This document shows, piece by piece, positions 24,894 through 38,300 of a stretch of DNA of 64,000 bases. The first letter of the stretch is position 1, and every line of letters begins with the position of its first letter. Source of the stretch: Cololabis saira (lineage: Eukaryota; Chordata; Actinopteri; Beloniformes; Belonidae); the NCBI RefSeq assembly GCF_033807715.1, contig NC_084590.1:36359505-36423504 (forward strand), given 5' to 3'. A program made the position numbers and the translations under genes. The notes below the pieces were generated by a model. That model did not search any database, had not been told where the DNA came from, and worked only from the letters and a program-made list of their open reading frames with translations.

Positions 24894-25530
24894 TAGGGTT
24901 GCCACCCGTCCCGTAAAATACGGAATTGTCCTTTATTTGAGAAAAAAATGTTGCGTCCCGTATTGAACTAATACGGGACGCGATTTGTACCATATTTTCA
25001 TTAACTTTTACACCATATTCTAGTTGAATTATTGAAATAAATTAACCTTTACACCAAATTCTAGTTGAATTATTGAAAGAGGTAACTTTTACACCATATT
25101 CTAGTTGAATTATTGAAATAAATTTACTTTTACACCATATTCTGGTTGAATTATTGAAATAAATTAACCTTTACACCATATTCTAGTTGAATTATTGAAA
25201 TAAATTAACCTTTACACCATATTCTAGTTGAATTATTGAAATAAATTAACTTTTACACCATATTCTTCACCTGCAGGCTATACATCTGGGCTGATGTGGA
25301 CATACGTAGCATAGGAGGCTATTCCAGTTGCTAGTATGGTTGTCTGTCTGTACAGTCATGCAAGTTCAATGCTATTAAAGCACTTTAAACTTTAAATCAA
25401 AGCATTTGGTTTTTTCATATAAAATAAACACATTTTTATTCAGTTTAGAAGTTTAGGGGCTTTTTTTTGGCTCCTGCGCTGCTGAAATCAGGGCGTCCCT
25501 TATTTCTATTTCTGAAAGGTGGCAACCGTA
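24894..25530. mobile_element. hAT-like MITE with internal minisatellite
   Basis: Ends TAGGGTTGCCACC and GGTGGCAACCGTA are inverted (one mismatch), and the start TAGGG is typical of hAT ends. No convincing 8-bp duplication was found, so age or misplacement of one end is possible. The interior holds an array of a roughly 41-bp unit (see 25001-25265). No transposase ORF. Confidence 0.6.
25001..25265. repeat. 41-bp minisatellite, about 6.5 copies
   Basis: The unit begins TTAACYTTTACACCATATTC and ends GAATTATTGAAATAAA. Copies differ by one to a few bases and the last is partial. It lies wholly inside the MITE at 24894-25530. Confidence 0.85.
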
Positions 25531-26599
25531 ATTGTGATGTTTACTAATGTTACCTTCAATTCATTCAGACTGAATCTGTCCATCCAGCCTCAAGTCATTT
25601 CAGATGTTCCTCCCAAAACAACATTTGAAACAGATACCTTCAAAGCTGCAACAAGCTCCAACTGAGCTCCAGTGGGACCCTCAACTAGCCAACGCTCTGC
25701 ATTGACCCCAGCCTGGCTGCCAACGTGTCCACCAGGGCCGCGCTTCAATGGGTGTATTCAAAGGTAGCTAGTTGGCCATTGGCCGTGGTCCACTTTTTTT
25801 CAATCAGGAAGGGTCCAAGCCAGCCGGGGGGGGTCCTAGCTGGAGGAACTTTCACAGCTGCTGCCAGGGCTAACAGCCAGTGGGCCGGAGGTCGTCCCCC
25901 GGTTAGCTCTGCTAGGAGCCCGTGACTGTGAGTCAAGGTAGCTGCTGCCTGGTGCTTCGCTAAGCATCGTCCCCAGACCCTTTGGGGCCAATTCAGAGTC
26001 GGTCTGAACAGTCTGTTGGTACGCTTCACAACGGCCTATTTGTTAGGTTTCCACCCACAGATCAGAAGTCAGGTTTACCAAAAATGCTAAACACTAAAAC
26101 CTAGAATGATGACAGGTAGCCAAAAAAACAAGCCCATTATTATGCATACATTTGTGGCTTTAAATAACAATTCAAATCCTGTACAGTTGTAATAGACGTG
26201 AAATCTAGTTGTTATGGACGTGAAAAATTGTTGTAGACAGCAAAATCTTGTTTTTTTTCGTATCACACTGTAAATATGTTTATTTCTGCTGTAAAGTTGG
26301 ACAGCAGAGAACCAAACTCTGGCTTTATTCAAGAAAAACCAGGAGTTGTCCCTTGGACGTAACCATATACTGCATACCAAGAGGATGCACCTTATGGTTT
26401 GTTTTATAAAAACCATCAGGATAGATAGATTCACGATCAGGACCTTTTCTCTCATCAGGCTCCGAGGTAGCATGTAAGTGTACATCACTGGCTTTTATTT
26501 GCATGGATGGGGAAGAGTTCTTTACCAAAGAGACAAATATACCACTGTAATATTAGCAATGTTTTGTTTTGTTTTTTTTAATAATTTTCCTTTGCAAAA
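25531..26599. other. Unassigned DNA downstream of traf4
   Basis: No gene recognised. The stretch 25690-26040 is GC-richer with overlapping frames on both strands but no recognisable domain. Confidence 0.35.
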
Positions 26600-28763
26600 T
26601 GCAAACATCTATAATATATGGTATTTTATTTCAGATAAGAAATTGACAAGCACTCATCAATCAACATATTAAAACATTTCTGCCATCAGTGCAAACCCAC
26701 CAGATGGCTCTTTAAAATAAATACTTTTAAGAGGAAATAATACAGACAGAATATGAGAGATTCAAACCACACGGACAAACAAATTATCCAAATGTCCAGG
26801 AGACAAAAAAGGGTCTGAAAATCCTCAGTCACCCCCAGCTTTTCCAACAAAAACAGTTTGTATAAAACAGCTAAGTACTTTAAAAATACATAATCTTACA
26901 AAAAGTTGTATTTTCTTGCTTCTTCGAATCACTGTAAAATATCAGCTGGTATTATGACAAGATAGCAGGAGCTTTCCCACGTGTAATAATAAAAAGACAG
27001 AATGTGCTTCTGCATTTTTACATTAGTATTCACATACATCACGACTGAACTGTATCATCAAAGTCCTCTGTGCCTGCGCCGGTGCTGTGACGGGTGTGCA
27101 CCACAGGGCTGTTCGCCGTCCTTACATTGTGTGACGGGCTGGAGATCCACCAGTGACCATGGCAACATACCGTAGGTGCAGCCAGTCCCAAGACGCCCAC
27201 ACGTGTGCAGAGATTATGTCAGCCTCCAAACACCATTTATTCCCAGGTCACGTTGAACGATACACTTGGTCCAGATGTCCAATGTCTTTATAGGTTATCA
27301 TCCCAATATTGTTCACATTTAATGTATATAAAAAACAAAACTGAAAAACTATTCTTTTTGACAATTTGCCAACTTTCGAAAAAGGTTCAGAAAAAAGACA
27401 CAATATTGTCATTAATGGGAGAGGATTTCAAGAATACAGCTTACAGTACAAAAATGTGATCCAGGTGGTAGCACATGAAGCATGCACGTGTTCGTCGCCC
27501 TGCTCACCCATAAAACCCTCATGCGAAGACATACTGTATAAAAAGGCCACATGGCTTTTCCTTCACAATTAAATGCATGTGTACTTCAACAACTGGCCTC
27601 TTTGTCTGCTCTGCTCGTCCGGAGACCGGCGAAAGGTGCTTTATGTTTTCTTATTGTGGGACTCCACGATAGACATGAAGACTGTTCTGGTGTCTAAGTG
27701 TGTGATCGGTTCATCAAAGCACTGCAGAAGTTACCTACGACCGGGTCCAACCGCTTACGGACACGAGTCACAGGCAGCACATCTGCCACATCAATGTTTT
27801 CAGGTCAAATTTAAATGACAAGCAGCTTCAGTTTTATTTTTTTTTGTTGTTTGTTATTTCTCTGGTTTGCAAAGAAAAGAAAATGAAAAGCTTTATCACT
27901 GATAATTGGTTAGCTTAGCTTAGAATACAGATCAAAATCGAGCGCAAGTAGTATGTTGTCTTTGTCTAAAGTTGAATGTGTGGATAAAAAAAAAGCAACT
28001 CTTGTTACGATAGTAGGAGGATTTTGCTCATGAAGGTCGTTTCTACTCACTTTCAGTCTTTCACTTATGCCAAAACAAGCAAACCATTAGCTAGCTGTTG
28101 TTTCATTACAGCATGGTAATAACTATCAAAATGAAACTAGTCCATTAACACATCTAAACACCAACATTTGTGCTGCAGGTTTCTCACTTGAAAACATTGA
28201 TGAATTTGTTCGTCTTTAGGTAAACCTCACGAGGAGTTCTGAGTGTTTGTCGAGGGATCAATATACTGTATGAGCGTGTAAACAAAAGGCAGTTGGGCTT
28301 CAGCTCGAGTCTAAACAGCTTCTACCTTTCTCTCTTTTCACTCCTAAGTGCGGCAAAGCCCTTCACTGTTATCTTCTATATCTTTTCCATAATCTTTTAC
28401 ATCTGTACTGCGGATAAAACAACAAATGTATAACTTAAGATAAACTCTCTAGGCACTGTTTGATTTCCAAGGCTTTTTTGTTGTAGAATGTAATAAAAAG
28501 GTCAGCAAACGAATAGAAAACAAAATGATAAAAACCAGAGAGTGATGGTCCCTCTGACCAAACACTTTTTCCTCTGTGATACATCAAGGTCCTCCGAGTC
28601 AGCTCGTACAGCCAGAACCATCCGCGTCCAGCTCTGTGGTCAACAGGCTGCAAGGGAAGAAAGTATCTAAAGGGTCAATGTGTAGAAGTTTTCAAGGTTG
28701 AAAGTATCAGTTCCAGCTTTTAACCCATCCTTCTCCATCCCGACAGAAGACAAACGTCAGATC
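26600..28763 (-). other. traf4: Probable traf4 3' untranslated region
   Basis: This directly follows the traf4 stop codon on the minus strand and contains no recognised repeat. AATAAA on the minus strand (TTTATT on plus) occurs at 27833-27838 and 26625-26630, among other places, so the transcript could end near either. The true poly(A) site cannot be decided from sequence alone. Confidence 0.35.
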
Positions 28764-29396
28764 TTAAGCCATGATCTTCTGGGGAATCTCTATAGAAGCC
28801 TTGATGAAGATGCAGTTGTCCCGGATGTAGTTCCTCTTCTTGATTTCCTCGTGCGAGATGAACTTGGGGTAGCCGAAACCCAGGGTGCTCTCGTCCAGCG
28901 AGTTGCGGGTGCTGCTGGGCTTTTGGAAGTTCTTCCAGTTGGGGTCGGGATTGAAGGTCTCTGTGATGTGTTGGGGTTTGGAAAGCGACGGGTCGCTCTG
29001 GTCCAGGATGGAGAACGTCACCTTGTAGGAGAAGGGCCACTCCAGTAGGTTGTCGTACTCTCCGGGCAGCACGCGGATGTAGACGGAGAGGTGGGAGCCC
29101 TCGCCGCTGCCGTTGCCGTTCAGGAAGGCCGACACCTGTAGCTTGTAGCCGTAGCGGTGAGTGTAAAAGGGAGGGCTGAAGAACTCGTGGTTGCTTCGAA
29201 GTTTGGCCTCCTGGAGTTTGCGGGAATAGTCGTTGAGTTTCCAGATGAGAACGCCGTCGTGGCTGACCGACAGCTCCTCCATCTCCCTCCGCAGCTCCAT
29301 GATCTCCTGCCGCTGGCGACCCACGAGGTTACACATCATGGTCAGGTGAGACTTGGTGGTGTCTTCCAGGTGACGGCCGATAGCCAGTTTGGGGCA
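28764..29396 (-). CDS. traf4: traf4 last coding exon: coiled coil and MATH domain
   Basis: The acceptor is TTTCCTCTCTGCAG followed by TGC CCC AAA (phase 0), and the stop TAA is at 28764-28766. It codes for 210 residues. It opens with CPKLAIGRHLED, which completes the last zinc finger begun by CKHR at the end of the preceding exon, then the coiled coil, then the MATH fold. Within that, FYTHRYGYKLQVSAFLNG, YIRVLPGEYDNLLEWPF and GFGYPKFISHEEI are hallmark TRAF4 stretches. This domain forms trimers and binds receptor tails. Confidence 0.98.
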   Translation of the reverse strand, partial: CPKLAIGRHLEDTTKSHLTMMCNLVGRQRQEIMELRREMEELSVSHDGVLIWKLNDYSRKLQEAKLRSNHEFFSPPFYTHRYGYKLQVSAFLNGNGSGEGSHLSVYIRVLPGEYDNLLEWPFSYKVTFSILDQSDPSLSKPQHITETFNPDPNWKNFQKPSSTRNSLDESTLGFGYPKFISHEEIKKRNYIRDNCIFIKASIEIPQKIMA

Positions 29397-30168
29397 CTGC
29401 AGAGAGGAAACAGAGATATGTTTAGCTTACATAGGGAGGGGGCTTACGTGATATCACAACTACAGGAGTTCTTGTTCTTCTCTAACTTTTATATTTCACT
29501 TTTAAACTAATTTGCCATCTATGAAACATATACTGTACTAGGGCTGTTCGATTTTGCCCAAAAATAAAATCTCGATTTTTTTTCTCTCAAAATCCGATTT
29601 TCGATTACGATTATTTTGTGAATTGACAAAAGGCAAAGAAATGATTTAAAATATGCTGTTTTTTTATTGAACATTTGCCCCATTGGGCTTTAAGTGCAAA
29701 CTTTGCTCTTATTAAACCAAAAATGAATGAATAAAGTGCAAAACTCTGTGAAATAAGTTGAAAAAAAGTTTTAAAAAATATAATAAAATATAAAGTTTTA
29801 TCTCTGAAAAAAAAAAAATCAGCAAATCAGCACTTGCAAACATACAGTAAGTTATATTTCCAATTAAATAAAACAAGACATTTTCTAATTAAACTAAACT
29901 GGGTCTTTGCATGCTAAATAATAATGCAACCCATGAAGGAGGTAGAGGTGTGTAATGTCAGTCATTACATTTGCTATTCAGATTTGCAAGTTTTTTGCAA
30001 GGAACACGAGCCGGTCTATCGCATCTGGATTGAGGGATGCCCGGTGGCATGTTACAACGCCCCCTCCTACACTAAAGAGCCTCTCCCATGGGGCACTTGT
30101 CGCAGGTATTGAGAGGTATTTCCATCAATCATTAATATGGTATCAATCATTAATATGTGTGCAGACAA

Positions 30169-30202
<34 letters not shown>

Positions 30203-33200
30203 AAAAATCGATTTTACGATTTTCACGTTTTAACATCGTTCTAATTACATAATCGCGATTACGATTTAAAATCGATTAATCGAACAGCCCTATACTGTAC
30301 ATAACCTGTTTTTGGTTTTCTTTTTGGAGGCATTGTTTTTGGTTTTCATGCTTGCACTCTGATCTGTAGTTTTAGGTCCTCACACTGAGCTTTCCTTTGT
30401 GCGCTGACAGAACTCCCCTCCAATTTTCAGTGTTAGTTTTTGTATTGATTTGAAGTGATCTTGTTCAACAGAGCCCCCATAGATTAGTAGTCAACATGCA
30501 TTCATCCCAACCAGGAATTTTAACTGGTTTTACAGATTCTGGATAAATTGGCTCAATTGCTTTGATGTACAAAGTTTGATGAAGTTTCACGGTCACAAGG
30601 AAGCAGTTTTGTTGCTCAGCATCTTGCTTTGTGCTTGGTATTTTATTGGCTGAACAAATTCTTACAGGATCATTTCATAATCAACAACTGGGTGCAGACG
30701 AAGAGTGGAGCACATGAAGCAGCTGCTTAATGTAGAAACCCAACTTTCAGGTGGAGCAGAGCATGTCTGTCTGTCTGTCTGTCTGTCTGTCTAATTTCCC
30801 TTTGGGGATTAATTAAGTATTTTTGAATTAAATTGAATATCTGTGCTAAAAATATGGATTTTTTAAAATTAAAATCAACTAAAAACATGATTCATTAGAT
30901 ATCACTATACCCCCTTAAATTAATCAAGCATTTATCTTTTGAAAAACAAAAGATTTGAGAGATAATTGAACCCAGAACCGAAATAAAAAAGACCAAACCT
31001 CATCAAAGCGCCCTTTGATGAGGTTTGGTCTTTTTTATTTATTAAAATTTTATATTTTATTGTATTCCTTAAAACCTAGCAGCGAATAAAATGAGAAAAA
31101 CCAGGACTGGATGTGGAGAAACCAAGTCAATAAAGTTGTTATGAAGGATTTATGAAAAACTCCAACAGAAGGTCCTTAAAAGTCTCTAAATATCAGCACA
31201 TACTTTCACTTGAATAAACCATCAAATATGATAAATATGTGGCCGCTTGTAATGTTAAAGTTAGTCATAACTCAGGGGATGTGTTTTCTCACTTGTCATC
31301 GGTCAATAAAACACATCCAGCTTTCCGGATGCTGCGAGTCTAAACAGAGCACTGAGCTGACAGCACACACGCAGTGTGATGCTCATCTGCAGCTCTTCCT
31401 CAAGTGTCCACTCTTGCACAAATTGATGCGCCTTTTAAAAAATAGATCAAAATATGCTGTCAGAAAGTAGAAGTGTTTCTCTCATTAAAATATGCCCTAC
31501 AGATGCAGCACTTTGTTTGAAAACTGGAGAAATAAAATAAATCCCACCGTTGAACACCAGCACAATATGACTAAAAAAAAAAGAGACCAACAACTTTACA
31601 AAACAACCAACACATATTTTTAGAGGAAAAAAACTCCTCCAGAGGACGAGAAATTGGGAGATAAAAGGACACAGTTCAGCCTTACTCTGTGTTTGCAGCC
31701 GGCTTCTTTGAAGGGACAGAGGACGAGTGCGCTGCCGCAGTTGTCCTTAACGTGGTTGGCCAGGTCCTCGCGGGCGATGTTGGGGGTGCCGCACTGGTTT
31801 GGGCACTGGACAGGAAAGCGAGGGCAGTGGTACTGGTGGTTCTGGGGAGGACAGGATGATTGATAAGAACAGACAACGCAGCAGGGTTGCAGGATAAAAA
31901 AAAAAAAAAAAAAAGGCCTTGAAAGTGCAAAAAAGACCACAGAAAAAGCCCAGAAATAAAGATAATAAATAATGGTGTCTCTAGAAGAAATACTTTCTGA
32001 TTCTTAACCATTCTCCCTTTTTCTCCTCATTTTACGAACAGAAAATTCTTGGTTATAAGCTGCTGGCAACAGATTGTGGGAATATCTGTGGCCGGTGTTT
32101 TGACATCACATCTTGGCCCAGTACATGACTGCTTACACTCCGGCCAGATGTGTGCAGCAGCAGGTGCCTTCACGTTATAGCCTACATTGTTTAATAGCAG
32201 CTCACGTTTAATATCCAGCTGCCACAGATGCCATGAACGGCAGCATCCTGCAGCAACAAAAGCTTATTCTTTGTCCCGTCTTACTTTGCTGAAAGAAATG
32301 TCTAAGCGCCGCGTGAGAGGCAGGTGGTTTGGGGAAAGAAGAGCCTCTGGCTGCTGAAACTAACCTGGATTGTGTCAAAGACGAACTCTTTGCCGCAGTA
32401 CTTGCAAGGTTGCGTTCGTTTGGGACACTCGGCCAGGCTGTGCTGGGACAGCAGTCGACGCATCATCCTCGCCCCACACTTGTTCTCGCAGTAAACGCTC
32501 TCCTGAGGACACACACCCTGGTGGTTCTGAAGAAGACACAAAAAAAAAGTACATGGGTGAAAAATGTGTTTTGTTACGACACAGTTTGGTAGGAAACAAG
32601 TCTGGATCTCACATTAAAAGGAGACATGTCATGTCATTTTTATACAAATTCACACAATTTCATGATGCTTTAAGAAAAAGTCTGTCACATGTTTTGGTAG
32701 AAAATACCAGAGAACAAAAGCAGTGACTTCAAACACCAAAATATATGCTTTTTAATTCATCCCGTGCTGCTGAAACGTCTCTCACAAGAACACTGATCAT
32801 ATTATCTGAAGCTGCTCAGCAGAGGATGTCCAAATTACTGTATATCCAAAACCTAAACTAAGGTTACCTAACCTAACTTAAAGGCAGAGGTGGACGGAGT
32901 ACTCGACCCCAGTACTTGAGTAAGAGTACAAATACTACTGGTCAAAATTTACTCCGTTACAAGTAAAAGTAGCTCAGTCAAAATATTACTCGAGTAAGAG
33001 TAGAAAAGTACTTGCTTTTAAAGATACTTAAGTATCCAAAATTAAATGCTTTTAAATGTACTTTAAGTAAAAGTAAGAGTAAGAGCAAGAGTAAATTTCA
33101 AAGCAGAGAGGTAGTTCTGCTTCGGCAGACACAATAAACATTTGAAAATAAATGTCTGTGGTTTGTCTGTGCCCTCGTTTTTTACTCGATCGAACTCAAA

Positions 33201-35321
33201 CATTGAGTTAAGATACGGCCAAGGATTTTGTGAAAGTCCCTGCTCCGAGTCCGGCTCATTATCAGACTCAGACGACTCAGCGGATTGTCTTTCTTCTCCT
33301 GACGCAGGCGTAGCCATTGTTGCGGCTCTGTCTTGACTTGTTGCGGCTCTGTCTTGACAAACGCAGGCTACTTTGGCGGTATCGTTTTGAGGAGGCTTGA
33401 CGTATTTCCGCTTTACGTACATCCCAGTGGAGAGCGTGCACTGTGATAGGTCTCCTCCTTTGACAAAAACAGCTTGTGTCCAATAGGATTTTAGGGAAGA
33501 AGAAAAAAGAGCAGACCTGAAAGTAACGAGTACTTTTCAGCCTTCCTAGAAATTTACTCGAGTAAAAGTAAAAATATTTGTCTTGGAAATGTATTCAAGT
33601 AAGAGTAATAAGTACCAAAGAAATGTAATACTCAAGTAAAGTACAAATCCTCTGGATATGTACTTAAGTACAGTACTCAAGTAAATTTACTCCGTTACTG
33701 TCCACCACTGCTTAAAGGTCATTATACCTGAATAGGACAGAGTGGTGCTTTAGCTTTCATAACCAGGTTCATAAGGTAAGAATCGCTTGAAAGGAATGTA
33801 GTTAAATCTAACGTGGATTAAATGGTCCTATGTGTGTGTGCGGAGGGACGTCCAGAGTAAACAGGGGAGGGTTAGGGACGACAGAGGAGCCACCTCAGCT
33901 CCCTCGCCGGGGAAAACACTCGGCATGAAAGACGCAGTCAGAGGTCCCTTCCTTATGCCAACACACGTCTCATTTCCAAACACTCCCTGACACGCAGACA
34001 TTCACTTTTCCTGCTGCTTTCCCACAAAGACGCCTTTTAATGTAACCGTGGAAATCATGACCCGTGGTACCTGCTTGTTTACGCCGAGCTCATGCTGGGC
34101 TGTGAAAAGAAAATGAGAGAAACCGGTTGGGAGTATTTACCTCGAAGGCTTCGCCGGTGAACTCGCTGCCGCAAAACTCGCACTTGACCTTGCGCTTCGG
34201 GCAATCGTGCTGCAGGTGGTCGGGCAAGTCGCGGCGCGTCAGCTTGACAGAGCAGCGATTCGGGCAGGGAATCACGTTGAAGGCGCAGGTGGAGAAGTGG
34301 CCCTGAGGGAGACACCGTGACATGTTAAGCACCCGCACGTTTGGGTGGCGAGGCCGTGTGAGGAGCAGGGGGGGGAGGGAGGTGGGGGAGTGTGAGAGGG
34401 AGGTGAGGAGCACTCTCACCTGCAGCTGCTTCATCTGGCCGGTCCAGCGACAGCCCTCCTCGCTGTGGATGCAGCGGATGGGCAGCGACAGGATCTGCTG
34501 CTCCAGCTCCGGGTCCGGGTAGATCTGAGGACGGGTTGGCAGGACAGGTATGAAGTTAACGATTATATTATCCTTTAATGATCAAGCTCCAATGATTAAT
34601 ACCTGAAATATGCAGAGTGTTAAAGCTGAAGGCATAACAAAGTCATCTGTAGCCGTCGGCTTTCATAAACCTCATGTTTTCATACGCGTCACTGCTCATT
34701 CACAAAAAATATTCAGCTCCCTTTTAAAGAATCGCTACCTACCAAATAAATAAATAAATGTGTACAGGATGAGCTTTTTTATATTATATACATACATACA
34801 TACATACATACATACATACATACATACATACACACAATATACCGTATTTTCTGGACTATAAGCCGCTACTTTTTCCATAGGTTTTCAACCATGCGGCTTA
34901 TACAAAGGTGCGGCTATTCTGTGGATTTTTCTTCCACCGCTCGGGGCGCTCTAACCGGAATTAGAATCAAAACGAAGACAAAATAAATGCAAAGAAGAAT
35001 ACGCTACTTCTTCTTTAGCAGATAGAAGTAGGTAGAAGCAGATTTCAAACAGATAAATAGATAAATAAATACTGGTTATTTTCTCTTGGTTCTGTCCAGT
35101 TTTAATCAGCAAAGTTGCTGCCGTGTTAAAAGACACTGTTAGGAAAGATCTATTTAGGTACAAACATGTACATCATTTACAGTTCAAAATCCTTCTGTAC
35201 ATGTAGTAAATATCTAATCTAACAACATAAATATCTGCGGCTTGCATATCTTTTTTTTTTTTTTTTAAATAGAGCGGATGCGGCTTATATGCAGGTGCGG
35301 CTTATAGTCCAGAAAATACGG

Positions 35322-35388
<67 letters not shown>

Positions 35389-38300
35389 TTTTTTTTTCCT
35401 GAGTGGCATAAATCTGCATTTTCAAAACTGTTAAAAGAAGCAGAAGAACGAGCCGCCTCACTGCACATCTTCATTACAATGAACATGTTATAACTGGAGT
35501 TAGTTTGGTTCAGTCTCACATGCACTGCCCTCCTTCCTCACATATAAAATATGTATTCATCCAGGAATTACGATAACAACGTGACCATTTCCTGCTCTTG
35601 TTCTCTTGGTCACATTTTCGAGAACTGTTTTAATTGATAAAAAGGAGTGCTTCATAAATCAAGCAGCTTTAACTCTCTTTGGGGAGTTGGCTGAATGTCA
35701 GTGTCAATAGAGCATAAAGTTTAAACACTAATAAAGAGCCTTTGTTCCCAAAAGCAGGCAGCTTTGGACCCGTTCAGATTGACTGGTTCTCGTTGAACCC
35801 ACATGAATGTGGTGATAAATGAGTGAAAAGATTCTGATCAATTTTATCTCACAGGCTGCATCTAAACCCACAAACCGGTTCAATTTCAAAGTATAAATGT
35901 AAAAGGTACATTGTTAAAATATATTAGTTTTTTTTAAATATTATTTTAACCAAATAATTTTTTTTTTTACATTTTAAATTGTTCGGTTACTCTGTCAAAC
36001 CGACTTGGGGGCAGGACTGAAAGAAGAAATAAATTCATATTTTCGAGGAAGAAACCCTCATCAAACTGCAGCGTGGTGAGTGGAGCCAACCTCTGCAGTG
36101 ATAATGAGTGAGTTTATGGGTTTATGGGACCTTAGAGAGAGACGCGGAGCATAGAGGAAGATTTATTTATGCTCGGTCACTGAGCGGTGCGGATGAGTCA
36201 GTTTTCTGCCCAAACACCCCAAATCCTCCCCATCAGGTCGCTGTCCTAAGGATTTACAGCTCTGCGCTCAGCCTCCATCCCCCCATGTTGTCACACAAGC
36301 AGAACGCTGGTCAAACAAGAAAAGCCACTTCCTCAAAATGTCACAACAGCCCTCTAAACAAATCACAGCTCAGGAGCAGCTGGACTGCACCGTCGTGCAT
36401 GTGACTGAAACTCGGGAAGCGACTGACTTCGGGTTATGAATTCAACTGGAAAAAATCACCTTCAGTAAAAAACACGAAGATGATTCAGTTTTTCAGCGAC
36501 TTCTTAAGGAGAGAGAAGCCTCCGAGAGTGTCTCGAAGCTGCCCGTTAAATGTGTCAAAAGCTGTGAAGTGCAGATGTACAACTGACGCTCTTCACTTGC
36601 ACAAAACAACGAGGGAGACAAAAGAGAGAGACAGAAAAAGAAATATCTCACAGCAAACTGAAACACTCATTGTTCCAGTCTTGGAATGTGCAGGGAGACA
36701 GCAATAATGACCTTTTAATAACTTAGTCCCTGGCAGACGTGGGGAGGGGGGGGTTAAGCTCTTCAGAGCTCCAACTTGGGGGTTTATTCTGTCTGCTGCA
36801 GCAATTCCTGGCCTTCGCTGCTCCTGCAGCAGCAGCAGCAGCAGAACAATCCTTTAATGACTGCACCACTGTTGTTTCGTGCAAGCGGGGCTGTGTTTGT
36901 GCACGTTTTGGAAGGACAGCGAGCAGCGAGCGCTCACAATAACCGTGACAGGAGACCACCAGGATGTGGTAATTTGCAGGCGACTGGGAGCTTGTGAGAG
37001 CCTTGGTAAATAACAGCGTCTGACAGGTGTGCCCATGAGCACATCCATCCCATGGGGAGTCCCTGCTATTACAGGCGCCTGCGCCGCTCCCAGCACAGCG
37101 TGCAGACTCGCACCGCCGTCCCGGTGATCCTGCAGCAGCTCCAGTTAACCTCCCAACGTAAACATTTCCCCCTTTCATTTCCCTCCTCGCTGAAATGACC
37201 TTATCCACGGTGTTTGACAGCATCAGCTTGTTGCAGCAGCGCATTAAAATATTTGAACAACACGCTGGGATAAACATCCAGAAGCCTTTAGGACATATGA
37301 TCATTTTTCTGTCTCATTTTAAATCTTTAACGTTAGTTTTCTCCTATGCATTGGAACAAGAATTGTGTACACTATCATGTCCGGCCCAGCAAAAGGTCAT
37401 TACTTGTGCGGTTTAAGCCGTAAAGACTAAAGCGGCCTAAGCTAGGAGAGTGCATAGGAGGAGAAATATCAGTCAGTTCACAGAAAAAGAGAGATGATCC
37501 TCCGCTGTCTCTTATCCTTGTGTTGCAGCGTATGACTTTGAAATGTGCATATCACACGTGAGAGAGCTCCGACTCTTACTACAGCTCGTCTTTATCTCCT
37601 CCCCTGAGCACAATCTGATTAGCTGTATTTAGAGTGCAGCTGAAATGCATTTCTTCGTGTGGATGGGGAGAGATTTAGTGCAGTGGTGTTAATAAATGAT
37701 CCTGCGTAATGAAATGAAGTGCAACCTCCAACTCTGGGTTAAGACAAGATTTACAGCCTTCATGGTTTTCAGTATGCACTGATATAAATATCTGGCTTTT
37801 ATAAATTCAAAGCGACCATATCAAACAGCTGTTCTCTTGAATAAACTATTAAAAAGAGCCAACATTTCCCATTTTAAGATGGTTCCTGGGGTCTTAATGG
37901 GTTAAAGTATGTCAGTTTCCATCCTACATCCCAACTATATCTGGATTTAATGGGTGCTGCCTATCTCTGCGCTGATTTGCATTTTTCCTTGGCTAGACCA
38001 GTGTGCCCTACTTTATTTTTAATTGCCAGCACCTGCATGTTAACGGCTTTTTTTCAAAAACATATTTGGCAAGGCAAAAAAAACTATCTATTTTTGTTTT
38101 TTTTAAATATTAACTTCCAAACCATCATGCTCTTTATTTCTTGCTCTGACATCTAACTTGTTATTTTGATTAATAACTAGAGGTCTGCATTTCCTATAGG
38201 AATGAATAAACGTTATTGAATAAAATTGAACTGAATTGAGATCTGTTTTAACATGGACTTTGCCTAACTGTCTATTTTAAAAGAGGTTCACAATATGAAT

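Larger units (their letters stand above)
29397..31685 (-). other. traf4: traf4 intron containing a hAT element and a perfect hairpin
   Basis: The 2289-bp intron has donor GTAAGG and acceptor ...CTCTCTGCAG. It holds the hAT element at 29539-30292, a (GTCT)n run at 30764-30793 followed by a LINE-like tail (ATTTCCCTTTGGGGATTAAT), and a 28-bp perfect inverted repeat at 30981-31040. Confidence 0.9.
32527..34140 (-). other. traf4: traf4 intron with hAT element
   Basis: 1614 bp, donor GTAAAT. It contains the hAT element at 32885-33710, and the rest has no recognised feature. Confidence 0.88.

Noticed and set aside
25745..26029. Overlapping frames of 66 and 94 codons
   Set aside because: No recognisable domain and no conserved splice context. 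Composition effect.
30981..31040. Hairpin plus T run as an intrinsic transcription terminator
   Set aside because: The window is vertebrate nuclear DNA. The resemblance to a bacterial terminator has no meaning here, and the arm is in an intron.
36723..37304. 193-codon minus-strand frame in traf4 intron 2
   Set aside because: No recognisable domain, Ala and Cys bias from a GC-rich stretch with a CAG-type run, no splice sites that join it in phase, and TRAF4 needs no extra sequence there.
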